A stretch of DNA of 64,000 bases from Pedobacter rhodius (GTDB lineage: Bacteria; Bacteroidota; Bacteroidia; Sphingobacteriales; Sphingobacteriaceae), in NCBI RefSeq assembly GCF_027213645.1, contig NZ_JAPWGL010000004.1, positions 372,001 through 436,000 of the forward strand. The letters are read 5' to 3'. This document shows positions 1-8,840 of this stretch, in pieces. The stretch's first letter is position 1; each line of letters begins with the position of its first letter. Made by a program: the position numbers and the translations under genes. Under the pieces are notes generated by a model. The model did no database searches. It saw nothing but the letters and a program-made list of their open reading frames with translations, and was not told the DNA's origin.

Positions 1-173
1 ACGATGTTGCAGATATGCTCAACATCCAGGCGCCTGAACTTCCAAAGTATAAACTCACATTGATTAGAACAATAAACTTTTTTAAAGGCTTCAAATTACG
101 TGGTGATAGCGTGCACCTTTACCATCAGGCTTATGCTGCATTTAAAAAACAAAGCCTGCATATTCAGCAATAA
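1..173 (+). CDS. C-terminal end of an unidentified protein (partial)
   Basis: An open frame runs from the window edge to a TAA at 171-173 and encodes about 56 residues. The visible tail is basic and aromatic, contains a stretch reading LNIQAPELPKYKLTL, and ends HIQQ. The start lies outside the window, so I cannot assign a family. It is co-directional with the MarR-like gene that begins 28 bases downstream and could share its transcript. The coding call rests only on the uninterrupted frame and the tight spacing. Confidence 0.5.
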   Translation, partial: DVADMLNIQAPELPKYKLTLIRTINFFKGFKLRGDSVHLYHQAYAAFKKQSLHIQQ

Positions 174-201
174 ACCGGCTAAAATATATTAATGACAAAA
201 T

Positions 202-882
202 ATGAAATCATACCAGCTTATCCACCAATTGATTACACTTGTTGAAGACCTTGATGAAGAACAGCCTGGGAAAGAAATATCTTTGCAACAGTTTACCGGT
301 TTTTTATTGAGTAAAGTCAACAGTTCAGCAATTGAAACAAATAACGAGACCAGGTTTGGCAAGAACGATGAAAAAACCCTTGAAATTGCCTATCAGCTAG
401 ATAACAATATCGGCAGATTATTTGTCTTTATGAGCCGGTACGCCAAATTGTATATCAAAAAAGCCCTTGAAGAAACCCCTTTACTTACAGCGGAAGATTT
501 TACGGCGCTTGCCATCCTGATGACGCACGATAAGCTTTCCAAAACCGAGTTAATTAAACATAATCTCCAGGAAAAAACATCGGGTACGGAGGTTATCCGA
601 CGGCTGATTTCGGCGGGTTTGGTTACCCAATGGAACGATGCTAAAGATAAACGAAGCAAGCACATTGCCATAACTAACGAAGGTCGTAAACTGCTTTATA
701 GCGTTTTTGCAGACATGAATAACGTTGGCAAAATGATAACGGGAAAGTTATCCCTGGCAGAAAAATTTACCCTACAATACCTGCTTCAAAAGCTCGAAGA
801 TTTTCATCTCGACCATTACGAGAAGAAGACCATTCTAAGCAAAACAGACTTAAAAAATTTCATCGAAGATAATCTATCCTGA
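202..882 (+). CDS. MarR-like winged-helix transcriptional regulator
   Basis: This 226-residue protein has an N-terminal helical region of about 90 residues followed by a MarR-type winged helix-turn-helix (about residues 95-165). The recognition region is followed by a typical wing, D-x-K-D-K-R-S-K-H-I-A-I-T-N-E-G (about 146-161). MarR proteins are usually about 150 residues, so the N-terminal extension is long for the family. It presumably binds DNA as a dimer; ligand and targets are unknown. The gene is separated by one base from the DUF2805 gene downstream, so the two form an operon. The start is the ATG directly after a short AT-rich leader. The winged-helix fold is clear; the physiological role is not visible. 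Confidence 0.75.
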   Translation: MKSYQLIHQLITLVEDLDEEQPGKEISLQQFTGFLLSKVNSSAIETNNETRFGKNDEKTLEIAYQLDNNIGRLFVFMSRYAKLYIKKALEETPLLTAEDFTALAILMTHDKLSKTELIKHNLQEKTSGTEVIRRLISAGLVTQWNDAKDKRSKHIAITNEGRKLLYSVFADMNNVGKMITGKLSLAEKFTLQYLLQKLEDFHLDHYEKKTILSKTDLKNFIEDNLS

Positions 883-883
883 A

Positions 884-1177
884 ATGAAAGGGAAAATTGT
901 TTTAAATCTACTGGATACCGACCGCGTTATAGAAATGGCCTGGGAAGATCGAACACCTTTTGACGCTATTAAATTTCAATTCGGCCTCAGCGAGCAACAG
1001 GTTATCGAATTAATGCGCCAGCAAATTAAGCGCAGTTCTTTTAAGCGGTGGCGTACCCGCGTTCAGGGGCGAGCCACAAAGCACACCATGCTTAGTTTTC
1101 AAAACGATTTCACTTTTAAATGCGACAGGCAGAGGCAAATCAGCTTCAATAAAATCAGTAAAAAAAGTTTTCGGTAA
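884..1177 (+). CDS. DUF2805 (TIGR03643) family small protein
   Basis: This 97-residue basic protein matches the pattern I know for DUF2805/TIGR03643: a core with ViEMAWEDRTPFDAIKFQFG followed by a LSEQQVIELMR helix and an SSFKRWRTRVQGRATKH segment. The domain occupies about residues 10-70 and looks like a small helical, possibly nucleic-acid-binding fold; its function is not established. The start codon lies one base after the stop of the MarR-like gene, which indicates translational coupling. The last 25 residues are basic and less conserved in appearance. Identification is by recognised sequence pattern, without a profile search. Confidence 0.75.
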   Translation: MKGKIVLNLLDTDRVIEMAWEDRTPFDAIKFQFGLSEQQVIELMRQQIKRSSFKRWRTRVQGRATKHTMLSFQNDFTFKCDRQRQISFNKISKKSFR

Positions 1178-1600
1178 GCCAAATAACCGGGAAAATACAG
1201 TGCAACTTCTTTTTTAGAAGGATTTATATGTATAAAGAATAATCGATAAATTCTTTTCCGCTTAGTCATACGACACCGAATTCTCTAAACTTTCAGGAAC
1301 GCTTTCTGTTATAAATCATAGCTGAAACCAAAACACGATTAAGTACAAACGGTTAGAAAACTATATTTTAAAATCTTACTATCAAAAGTTCCATCAGTTT
1401 ATGTTTAGTTTAATTTTATTAACATTAAACAAGCATCTTTTTTTTGCCTTAGTAGTTTTCTGTTCATACCGGTAATCATTACTAACCGGGGATTCAACTG
1501 CTTACAACCCAGTCTCTGTACGTTGTTTCATAATTTCTCGATGGCAACAAACAATAAGGCAAAATCAAGTCAATAGTACCCATGTGCCGGAATATAACAT
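1178..1600. other. Intergenic region, no gene seen
   Basis: About 420 AT-rich bases between the DUF2805 gene and the cold-shock promoter. All frames are broken by frequent stops and I see no RNA gene, strong hairpin or repeat. Confidence 0.6.
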
Positions 1601-1631
1601 TTTGATTTTCAATATATTTTCGTTATGTTTG
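1601..1631 (+). promoter_or_regulatory. Bacteroidota-type promoter of the cold-shock gene
   Basis: TTTG at 1601-1604 (the -33 element) is separated by 19 bases from TATGTTTG at 1624-1631. This matches the known Bacteroidota primary-sigma consensus TTTG/TTG, N19, TAnnTTTG exactly. The cold-shock ATG follows 19 bases later, which predicts a leader of only about a dozen bases. It is the cleanest promoter in the window. Confidence 0.75.
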
Positions 1632-1650
1632 AAAATAATTAAATGAATAT

Positions 1651-1842
1651 ATGCAACAAGGAACAGTAAAATTTTTCAATGAGACAAAAGGTTTTGGATT
1701 TATCGTACCAGCTAATGGCGATGCAGAACTTTTTGTACATGTATCTGGCTTATTAGATAACATTCGTGAGAATGATTCAGTAAGCTATGATGTAGAAGAG
1801 GGCCGAAAAGGTCTGAACGCAATCAACGTTAAGATAGGATAA
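1651..1842 (+). CDS. Cold-shock protein, CspA family
   Basis: This 63-residue protein is a single cold-shock domain. It begins MQQGTVKFFNETKGFGFIVP, which contains the RNP1 motif KGFGFI, and continues with the RNP2-type motif LFVHVSGL at about residues 27-34. Such proteins bind single-stranded RNA and DNA and melt RNA secondary structure. Length is normal for the family. It stands alone, with its own promoter just upstream and an intrinsic terminator just downstream, so it is monocistronic. The short predicted leader argues against the long thermosensing 5' UTR seen in enterobacterial cspA. Confidence 0.93.
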   Translation: MQQGTVKFFNETKGFGFIVPANGDAELFVHVSGLLDNIRENDSVSYDVEEGRKGLNAINVKIG

Positions 1843-1865
1843 AATATAACCTTCATACATTGTTA

Positions 1866-1897
1866 AAACATCCGTCAAAAAGCGGATGTTTTTTTTT
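1866..1897 (+). terminator. Intrinsic terminator after the cold-shock gene
   Basis: A perfect 8-bp stem (AACATCCG at 1867-1874 with CGGATGTT at 1883-1890, 8-base loop) is followed by a run of nine T residues. It lies 24 bases after the stop codon. Confidence 0.85.
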
Positions 1898-2115
1898 GGC
1901 TTGGCTTGCCCTTTCAATTTAAAACACAATCGGGCCATAAGAACAAATCCGTTTAAAAAAACGATTAATCAATTAATTGATGAGCGGAAATTAAAAAATT
2001 CTAAAAAAATTTTTGGAACTCATTTTTTTAAATATTTTTACCCTTAAAGCTTAATCAGGCGGTTTAAAGGGGCAAAATGCTCTAATGGTTTTTCAAAAAT
2101 TATAGATTAAAATAA

Positions 2116-2574
2116 ATGTTGATAATAAATAGTTTTGAAGAATACAGGTCCCACCTCGGGAAGGAACTTGGTGTTTCGCAGTGGCATAGGATAGATCAGG
2201 GTCAAATCACACATTTTGCTGACGCCACCCTCGATCATCAGTGGATACATGTGGATCCGGAAAGGGCGCAGAACGAAGGACCGTTCGAGACCACAATCGC
2301 GCATGGCTATCTAACACTCTCACTTATACCATATCTTTGGAAACAGATCGCCGAGGTTAGAAACATAAAAATGGAAATCAATTATGGAATTGAACATTTT
2401 AAGTTTGGCCAGGCTGTTACTTCCGGAAGCGAGGTGCAGCTGAAAGCAAAGCTACTCTCAATCGCAGACCTGCGAGGAATAACAAAGGTAAACATCGAGG
2501 CGATACTTATGATTAAGGGATCTGAGAAGCCAGCCTATAAAGGCGAAGTGGTATTTTTATACCATTTTGCATAA
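2116..2574 (+). CDS. MaoC-like (R)-specific enoyl-CoA hydratase family protein
   Basis: This 152-residue protein has the hot-dog fold signature of the MaoC/NodN group. The hydratase motif is FADATLDHQWIHVD (about residues 34-47), where Asp40 and His45 occupy the spacing of the catalytic Asp/His pair of R-hydratases. It is followed by FETTIAHGYLTLSL (about 57-70). The expected reaction is hydration of trans-2-enoyl-CoA or a related thioester in the cytoplasm. Length is normal for a stand-alone MaoC protein. It is flanked by non-metabolic genes, so context gives no pathway. Substrate is unknown. Confidence 0.82.
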   Translation: MLIINSFEEYRSHLGKELGVSQWHRIDQGQITHFADATLDHQWIHVDPERAQNEGPFETTIAHGYLTLSLIPYLWKQIAEVRNIKMEINYGIEHFKFGQAVTSGSEVQLKAKLLSIADLRGITKVNIEAILMIKGSEKPAYKGEVVFLYHFA

Positions 2575-2882
2575 ACCACCTGTTTCGAACATCGAATTAT
2601 TCCAAAATAATGCATGATTATTCCTAATAGTGCATGTGTTTTTACGACCATCAGATTTATTACCCACAGCTATGAAAACAAGGATATTTAGTTCATTTTA
2701 AATATTTCGGCTAACTATTTAAATCTGAAAAAGCGGTATAGCTCTGCTCGCCTGGTATAGCCTTTTGTGCAGATCGCTTCATCTTTCTTTGAAAATTGCA
2801 TTACAATTAAACAAATGAAAACCATTTGCCTGAGGGGATGTTTAAAAGACGGATAAAAGATTTATCCTTTAAACAAAAGAAC

Positions 2883-3719
2883 ATGAATTCAGGAAGTATA
2901 GAATATATAAATCTCAAAGAATTATCAAATGAGGACTATAAAATAATTGACGGAGAAGCATATATAACCGGCTGGCCTGTAGTAGATGAAAGCCGAAGTT
3001 CGGTTGGCAAGGTGAGAGATTTATTGTTTGATCCGGAAGAGCATGCTGTTCGTTATATTATTGTAGATCTTGATAGCAGGCTATCGGAATTAGAAGACAA
3101 AGCAATACTCATCCCGATAGGCTTTGCAAACCTTGGGGCGGATAAAAAAGAGGTGGTTATACCCGTTTTGCACGAGAATCAATATATAGCAATGCCCCGG
3201 TATATTATCGGTGAAGTTACAAGGGCTACCGAAGTAGAAATCAGATCAGCTATCGGGAGCCCGGCGGCTTTAAGAATAGAAGAGAAAATTGCGGAAATGG
3301 ATTATCAGGATTTTTACCGCCATCATCACTTCGACAGGGGAAATGTAATATCCAGGAGAGCGGGTTCTTCATTTGCAGAAAACGTTTCCGAATCAGCTTC
3401 TGATAACCGCGAAGAAGAGCAAAATACAATCCATGAACTTATCAACCGTAATGAATCAGGAAAAAGTATAGAGCAGGAGGGCGGGAATAAAACAACAGTG
3501 AAATTTGAACAGTTCAATGTTGATACAGAAGCGGGAATATTTACGGTTGAACCACAAGAAAATGGTACATACAGAATTCTTGATGGAGAAAATAAAATAG
3601 GGGTTATATATGCGGAAGCCTGTTCTGAAGGCACAGAATGGCGAACGATGGATAAGCTGGACGACAGACTTATTATTGATTTAGGGCAGGCTATTACCGT
3701 ACATAACCATAACACGTAA
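2883..3719 (+). CDS. PRC-barrel domain protein
   Basis: The first ~125 residues form a PRC-barrel domain, with a typical run from EAYITGWPVVDESRSSVGKV to an RYIIVDLDSRL strand and a second strand set ending in the YIIGEVT region. A polar linker follows, then a C-terminal block of about 60 residues (FTVEPQENGTYRILDGENKI) that is a separate small beta-rich unit. The frame extends upstream to a TTG at 2826 and an ATG at 2838. I prefer the ATG at 2883 because the conserved domain begins right after it. PRC-barrel proteins of this type often accompany stress genes in Bacteroidota. A terminator shared with the YtxH gene lies downstream. Confidence 0.78.
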   Translation: MNSGSIEYINLKELSNEDYKIIDGEAYITGWPVVDESRSSVGKVRDLLFDPEEHAVRYIIVDLDSRLSELEDKAILIPIGFANLGADKKEVVIPVLHENQYIAMPRYIIGEVTRATEVEIRSAIGSPAALRIEEKIAEMDYQDFYRHHHFDRGNVISRRAGSSFAENVSESASDNREEEQNTIHELINRNESGKSIEQEGGNKTTVKFEQFNVDTEAGIFTVEPQENGTYRILDGENKIGVIYAEACSEGTEWRTMDKLDDRLIIDLGQAITVHNHNT

Positions 3720-3923
3720 TCGATAGATTGTCGTTCAGTAGCGATCCGTACTCATTATGAAATACCCCATCAGAGTCGGTTTCAAAAGATAATTTATAAC
3801 CCCACTACCAAAAAACACACCGCTTTTCTACATTAGCCAGGCAAAGAGGCTATTACACATCTTCTTTCAGCCACTGAAAACAGTGTAGAAAATGCCTAAA
3901 TACAAAGAATAGATATTATAATA

Positions 3924-3946
3924 AAAAAAGCGGCCTGGGCCGCTTT
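3924..3946. terminator. Bidirectional terminator between PRC-barrel and YtxH genes
   Basis: The stem AGCGGC/GCCGCT with a 4-base loop is flanked by A residues on the left and T residues on the right, so it can terminate transcripts from either side. It lies between two convergent genes. Confidence 0.8.
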
Positions 3947-3986
3947 TTGTTTTTTACCGTGATATACTAATTGTGGCGCATATTAT

Positions 3987-4298
3987 CTAAGCTTGCTCAA
4001 TAGTATTTATTGCCGAATCTTTTACCTCTTCTTTAATCGAAACAGCTTTTTCTTTCAGCCCTTCTTTAGCTGATTCATAAGCATCTGCCGTGCTGTTACC
4101 ATATTCCTTGCTGGTCTCAACCAGGCGTTCCAACTCATCTTTTGCCCGATCTAAAATCCGGTCTTTAAGATCAGATAGTGACCGTGAGAGCTTGTCAACT
4201 GTTTCACCACCCTTATCCGGTGCAAATAGTATACCAAGGGCAGCACCTGCCGCAAGTCCTGCAAGCAATGCAACTACTGTTTTTGAATTATCATTCAT
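3987..4298 (-). CDS. YtxH domain protein (general stress-type)
   Basis: This 103-residue protein has an N-terminal Gly/Ala-rich hydrophobic segment (about residues 7-27), the characteristic LGILFAPDKGGETVDKL junction, and then a long charged amphipathic helical region to the C terminus. This is the YtxH architecture: a single membrane-associated segment plus a coiled-coil-like tail. Family members are stress-induced; the biochemical function is unknown. It is convergent with the PRC-barrel gene and co-directional with, but 240 bases downstream of, the DUF892/receiver pair. It probably has its own promoter. Confidence 0.85.
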   Translation of the reverse strand: MNDNSKTVVALLAGLAAGAALGILFAPDKGGETVDKLSRSLSDLKDRILDRAKDELERLVETSKEYGNSTADAYESAKEGLKEKAVSIKEEVKDSAINTIEQA

Positions 4299-4538
4299 GA
4301 TTTTGAGTGTTTGAACTTTTTTAATAAACCCATTACTCTCCGATTTGTTTGCGATTTCATTTTAAATTGCGTTCAAATAAAAAAAACTTCTGTTTTCTTG
4401 TGTCCGGTTGGATAATAAACTGCCGAATCCTGAACTTTACTATATAATAAGCTTATTATCTGCCGCGCAGGAGTTCCTGATATCCTCATCCGGCAAGCTG
4501 CCCGGTCTTGGCAAATCTGCATGTTCAGAAACTGCAGA

Positions 4539-5069
4539 CTAATTACTATCTGAAGCGGAAGTAATATATTTTGCTGAAATTAATAGCAGCAATGTCCTGT
4601 TTTTCTTGGCTTCTTCAAAGTTATCTTTCAATAACTGTCCAACCTGTCCGGTGTTCAACTTTACCGCAGCCATCCGCAGCAGCTGGAAGGATGCCACTTC
4701 CACGTTTTCAATATTCTGCAGGTAGAACAAAATACACATATCCCTGAGCATGGGATCTTGGGATTGCTCCTGGATGGCTAAAAATGCCTCATCAATAAGC
4801 CCTTTCAGTCCGATGGTCTTTTCTTCGGGCGGAGCAGTATCCAGTTGGCTATAAATGATTTCCATTCGGGCAATCTGTTTTTCAACGTTATCAATCGTTT
4901 CCCCGATACCCATGAGCAGATTTTCATCTTCTACAAGGTCCCGCAGTAAAGGCAGGTTTGCCACAAGATGGGATTTGGCAGAATATATACTGTTGAGGTG
5001 TTGGATAAAAAAAGCCCGCAGGGTTGCGTTCGCTTCTTGCCCCGTAAAATCATTATTTGCTGTATTCAT
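4539..5069 (-). CDS. DUF892 (YciE/YciF-like) ferritin-like protein, copy 1
   Basis: The 176-residue all-helical protein has the DUF892 opening, FFIQHLNSIYSAKSHLVANL (about residues 20-39), followed by a VEKQIARMEIIYSQLD helix and a C-terminal helix with NIENVEVASFQLLRMAAV. DUF892 proteins adopt a ferritin-like four-helix bundle and are tied to stress responses in many bacteria. The strict di-iron E..H ligand set is not obvious here. The gene starts one base after the receiver gene, so the two are co-translated. A paralogous pair lies at 10027-10933. Confidence 0.75.
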   Translation of the reverse strand: MNTANNDFTGQEANATLRAFFIQHLNSIYSAKSHLVANLPLLRDLVEDENLLMGIGETIDNVEKQIARMEIIYSQLDTAPPEEKTIGLKGLIDEAFLAIQEQSQDPMLRDMCILFYLQNIENVEVASFQLLRMAAVKLNTGQVGQLLKDNFEEAKKNRTLLLLISAKYITSASDSN

Positions 5070-5070
5070 A

Positions 5071-5430
5071 CTATAAGAATTCTTTAATACCTTTCAATAG
5101 TTCACTGAGCCCGAATGGTTTCTGTATAATACCATCCGCCAGTGACAGTTTTCCGATAGTTTCCAAATTCCGTTCTGCTGAAAGCAGGATCACTGGGATT
5201 CTCTTCCACTCCTCTTTTGTTTTTAAAGCGGAGCAAATTTCGGCACCGGACTTTTCTGAACCTAAAATCCTGACATCAAGAAGTACCAGATCGGGATGTA
5301 TCAGCGCGATTTCGGCTGGCGATATCGCTGTTCTGAACCCAACGGTTTCATAGCCCTCTTCCTCAAATATGATATTGAGTATTTCATAAATATCGGGATC
5401 ATCTTCGATGAAAAGTATTTTTTTTGACAT
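5071..5430 (-). CDS. Stand-alone CheY-like response regulator receiver, copy 1
   Basis: The protein has 119 residues and consists only of a receiver domain. The acidic pocket is Asp10/Asp11, the phospho-acceptor is Asp52 (LVLLDVRI), and the conserved Ser84 and Lys103 (IIQKPF) are present. There is no output domain, so it must signal through protein contacts. The immediate partner is the DUF892 gene one base downstream. No histidine kinase is in the same operon; the GAF kinase at 5785 is divergent and 354 bases away, making it a candidate partner by proximity only. Confidence 0.88.
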   Translation of the reverse strand: MSKKILFIEDDPDIYEILNIIFEEEGYETVGFRTAISPAEIALIHPDLVLLDVRILGSEKSGAEICSALKTKEEWKRIPVILLSAERNLETIGKLSLADGIIQKPFGLSELLKGIKEFL

Positions 5431-5784
5431 GGACCGTCTAATGAAACTTTATTTTGGCCGCCTGGTGCTGACCCACGACCAATCAGGCCAAATATAGCGT
5501 TCCCTTTTGCATTCTAAAGGAAAATTTGTTAAAAATGTTTTTCGGTAGTGATGACTCAGGTGTGTCTGTACACCTGTTGCGTACAGGTAGCCAGGTCAAA
5601 AACAAATGGTATAGCAGAATAAAACCTTTTAGTAAAACTTTATACCTCTAATTATGTTTATAAAAAATCCTAATTTCGGCAGCGGAAATGATTTAAGACA
5701 TCCCAAGACGAAATTTGGTATATTTGCCGGATAAATTTTTTCAGCCTTAAATTTGGAAACTTTTATCATATATAATAAACAAAT
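5431..5784. promoter_or_regulatory. Divergent intergenic region upstream of receiver and GAF kinase
   Basis: This 354-base region separates divergent genes. TATATTTG at 5719-5726 fits the Bacteroidota -7 element (TAnnTTTG) about 58 bases ahead of the kinase start, although I see no clean -33 element. A short inverted repeat, AGGTGT/ACACCT (5558-5563 and 5570-5575), could be an operator. No open frame of note. Confidence 0.35.
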
Positions 5785-6999
5785 TTGAACGAGAAAATTC
5801 CCTATCCCAAAAACGAATCCCAGCGTTTGTCAGTCCTGGATTCTTACCAAATTATTGACACCCAGCGGGAAGAAGATTTTGATGGGATCACCAGGCTGGC
5901 GTCAGAAATCTGCGGAACACCTATCGCACTTATAACTTTATTAGATGAAAGGCGCCAATGGTTCAAAAGTGCTATTGGTCTCGATATTGATGGTACACCC
6001 AGAGAACATGCCTTTTGTGCCCACACTATTGTGGAACATTCCGGGATTATGGAAATTCCCGATGCACGCGCAGACAGTAAGTTTGCGGAAAATCCCCTTG
6101 TTAAGGGCGATCCCGGTATTGTATTTTATGCCGGAGTATCTCTGATTGGTACAGAGGGTATGCCCTTGGGTACTATCTGCGTTATAGACCGTATAGTCCG
6201 AAAGTTATCGCCCCGGCAGTTAGATGCGATGCAGATTCTTTCCAAACAGGTTATTGCGCAGATGGAACTTAGAAAAAAAGTGCGCAAGCTGAGTGAAGCT
6301 AACCTTCAGCTCCGAGAAACCAATGAATTTATACAGCGCTTCGCTACTACTGCTGCCCATGATCTGAAAAACCCGTTGAGCAGCATTTCCATGAGCGCCG
6401 AAATGCTTGTCCGCCACCTTCAGGATAAAGAAGATGAAAAGGGGATTAAACTTGCATCAACAAACCTAAGTTCTTCCAAAAAGCTTACTCAGCTGGTTAA
6501 CGATATGCTGGACTATTCTCTTCGTCCGGAAATACTTACCAAAAACCATTTGCAGATAAACTTAAAGGATTTTCTAGCCAAGACAATATCCATGATCAGC
6601 ATGCCGGAAAACGTTCTTATCCAGATTCCGCAGCAGGACTACGCTTTCAGGACTTCCGAAATAGCGCTTCAACAAATTTTCATCAATTTATTGACCAATG
6701 CGGTCCGTTATAATGATAAGGATGTTTGCAGGATAGAAATAAGCTGCCAGGTTGGGGATGGGCAAACCATGTTTTCAGTATCCGACAATGGAATAGGTAT
6801 CCCAAATGACGCCCTGGAAAAGATTTTTTCTAAAAATGTTACCATTAACGAATCAGATTGTTTCAATCAGAGCAGTACCGGAATCGGACTTCATACGGTG
6901 CGGTTTTTGATCGAAAAGCTGGGTGGTAAAATATCGGTAGAATCTGAAATTTCTAAAGGCAGCAGGTTTTCATTCACCATTCGCAACACGGTAAAATAG
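5785..6999 (+). CDS. GAF-domain sensor histidine kinase
   Basis: This 404-residue cytosolic kinase has a GAF domain at about 25-165, a short coiled coil, a HisKA domain with the phospho-acceptor His192 in AAHDLKNP, and a HATPase domain with the N-box NLLTNAVRYN (301-310), G1 DNGIGIP (334-340) and G2 TGIGLH (365-370). All catalytic boxes are intact. There is no transmembrane segment, so it senses an internal signal or partner. The start must be the TTG at 5785: an in-frame stop lies three codons upstream and the next ATG would remove half the GAF domain. The N-terminal YPKNESQRL motif is typical of these GAF kinases. Confidence 0.85.
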   Translation: MNEKIPYPKNESQRLSVLDSYQIIDTQREEDFDGITRLASEICGTPIALITLLDERRQWFKSAIGLDIDGTPREHAFCAHTIVEHSGIMEIPDARADSKFAENPLVKGDPGIVFYAGVSLIGTEGMPLGTICVIDRIVRKLSPRQLDAMQILSKQVIAQMELRKKVRKLSEANLQLRETNEFIQRFATTAAHDLKNPLSSISMSAEMLVRHLQDKEDEKGIKLASTNLSSSKKLTQLVNDMLDYSLRPEILTKNHLQINLKDFLAKTISMISMPENVLIQIPQQDYAFRTSEIALQQIFINLLTNAVRYNDKDVCRIEISCQVGDGQTMFSVSDNGIGIPNDALEKIFSKNVTINESDCFNQSSTGIGLHTVRFLIEKLGGKISVESEISKGSRFSFTIRNTVK

Positions 7000-7062
7000 T
7001 TTTGCTACATGCTTAACATACTAAATAATTTGATCCGCCATTTAAGCTTCCGGCACCTCAGG

Positions 7063-7995
7063 CTATAATATATAGAAGGTCTCCTGTTCAGCCACTGAAG
7101 GAATTGCATCTTCATTTAGAAGCTGCTTTATATTTGTTTCGATGGTTGTGCAGATGGTGGTCATTGCCGTATCAGTAGGCAGGTTACTGAAAGGATTTTC
7201 CATATGGCTGGCCGTTTTTTCCAGCAGGAAAAACGCAGCTGAAATAACCAGAAGCAATGGAATTTCGAAATAACTTTCGATATCCCTAAGTGAGATAGAT
7301 AGCGTAATCAAAAAAAGATAGATGCTCAGGTGCAGGAAATAGCGGTAGGTAACCGGAAAAACGGTTGTTTTGATCCTTTCGGCCATACCCATCGCGTTAG
7401 AGAAATTTACCAGGGTGTTGTTTATCTGGACGTGGCTAAAAATATTAAGTTTGTCTTCATCACGCAATCTTGCGATATGCATGGTATTTAGCTGAAGTAT
7501 TGCCAGGTGACGGTTACGGTGCTTACTGATCTGAACGATCTCATCAGCATCCAGAAATTCTTCAAGTCCCTGTGCCCCATCTTTATCCCTCAGGGATTTG
7601 CTCAGGCTATAGCACCAGGCGATATGGCGAAAGGCTATCTTTTTTATATCATCCCTGCTACTACCCGAAACAAAAGACTGCAGCTGGAGGACAAAAGATC
7701 TGCTTTCGTTTACTATATTACCCCATATTTTTCTTGCTTCCCACCAACGGTCGTAGGACTGATTTAGTTTAAAGGAGAGTATAACTGAAATTGCGGTACC
7801 TAAAAATGCAGGTATCCCCAGGGGCATTTCAGGAATTACGTTACGAAAAACAGTTGTGATGTAGTAAACAACAAGCCCTATCATCAGCACATAAAGAAGT
7901 TCTTTTCTGACTTTTTTGAAGATGTAGCTAAATGGAATTTTCTTTCTTAAAAGCATAAGCAATGGTCTGTTTTTAAATCGTACGTAAAATTGCAA
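7063..7995 (-). CDS. Bestrophin-family (UPF0187) channel protein
   Basis: This 310-residue membrane protein has hydrophobic segments at about residues 30-55, 65-80, 210-235 and 240-260. It carries the bacterial bestrophin signatures in the RPLLMLLRKKIPFSY start and the LSFKLNQSYDRWWEARKIW segment (about 75-95). Bacterial bestrophins form pentameric ion channels in the inner membrane, selective for cations or anions depending on the member. The gene is convergent with the GAF kinase and monocistronic. No cofactor or partner gene is visible. Confidence 0.85.
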   Translation of the reverse strand: MQFYVRFKNRPLLMLLRKKIPFSYIFKKVRKELLYVLMIGLVVYYITTVFRNVIPEMPLGIPAFLGTAISVILSFKLNQSYDRWWEARKIWGNIVNESRSFVLQLQSFVSGSSRDDIKKIAFRHIAWCYSLSKSLRDKDGAQGLEEFLDADEIVQISKHRNRHLAILQLNTMHIARLRDEDKLNIFSHVQINNTLVNFSNAMGMAERIKTTVFPVTYRYFLHLSIYLFLITLSISLRDIESYFEIPLLLVISAAFFLLEKTASHMENPFSNLPTDTAMTTICTTIETNIKQLLNEDAIPSVAEQETFYIL

Positions 7996-8403
7996 AAATG
8001 GATTTTTATGTCCAAAGAGTTTTCTTCAAAATCCGGTACTTAGCTTCAGACTACGGTTTTTTCCCACTAAAAATTCCTGATTTACGAACTGTTATTAATG
8101 GCAAATGTTATAGGAGTATGATTTGCAAAAATCAGATTTCGAGCACCTCACGTGCAATGCCGATGTGTATTGGTTAAAATTTTTAGGTATATAGCGCTGA
8201 AAAAAATTCAGGACCGAACTGAAATTTTTTCAGAAAAAATGAAAAAATTTCAGACGTTATCATTCGTATTGTGCAAAATTAAAGTTGGTGCCATTTTTGA
8301 ATCCATTCCTGTAGACACTTTTAAGAAAAATTGAAATTAATAGCAAATTATAAATGCCGCGCAGGATCGCATTTATAATCTAATTCTGGCACTCATAATT
8401 TTA
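7996..8403. other. Intergenic region, no supported gene
   Basis: Divergent promoters for the bestrophin gene and the gene at 8404 must lie here. A 60-codon frame at 8152-8334 is low-complexity and looks spurious. I see no strong hairpin or RNA gene. Confidence 0.5.
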
Positions 8404-8724
8404 ATGACCGGAGTTATGGAAAAAGAATTTACGATTGATATAGCCCTAAAATTAAAAAACAGTAAACTTTCATATGGGAGGTTTATCCTGGGCTCGGATA
8501 AAGATGTAGCGTTGGAAATTTTCAGATCGCTAAAGGGAAATAGAGACACCGTGAATACGTGCACGCTGGAGCTCGAACTGATTGAAAATGTTACCGGCTT
8601 CCCGATTCCTATTGACATTTTGAATTGTACCCTACAGGAGCTCGCTGAAAACATCACACTACTTTCCAAGGAGATATTTCGTATCGCACAGCTGGAGAAT
8701 GGAAAAATTCAGTCTTTACACTAA
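8404..8724 (+). CDS. Hypothetical protein coupled to a response regulator
   Basis: This 106-residue soluble protein of mixed alpha/beta character has two Cys and no signal peptide or recognised motif. A second possible start is Met5 at 8416. Its TAA overlaps an ATG (TAATG) that opens the frame of the following receiver gene, so the two are likely co-translated and may act together. It could be an adaptor or a small regulatory partner, but this is context only. Confidence 0.55.
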   Translation: MTGVMEKEFTIDIALKLKNSKLSYGRFILGSDKDVALEIFRSLKGNRDTVNTCTLELELIENVTGFPIPIDILNCTLQELAENITLLSKEIFRIAQLENGKIQSLH

Positions 8725-8840
8725 TGTATCGAAAAAAGCTTACAAACTTTAAAAAAATAGCTAAGCAGAACTCATCAGCACTAAAAACAAGAACAAACCA
8801 GAAGCAGAAAATATTGTTATCAATATCAAAAAACACACAG

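Noticed and set aside
2826..2882. TTG or earlier ATG as start of the PRC-barrel gene
   Set aside because: The 19 extra residues are basic and unlike the domain; the internal ATG at 2883 lies directly before the conserved region.
8152..8334. 60-codon plus-strand ORF
   Set aside because: Low-complexity Lys/Phe-rich product in AT-rich DNA, with no recognisable family; likely chance.
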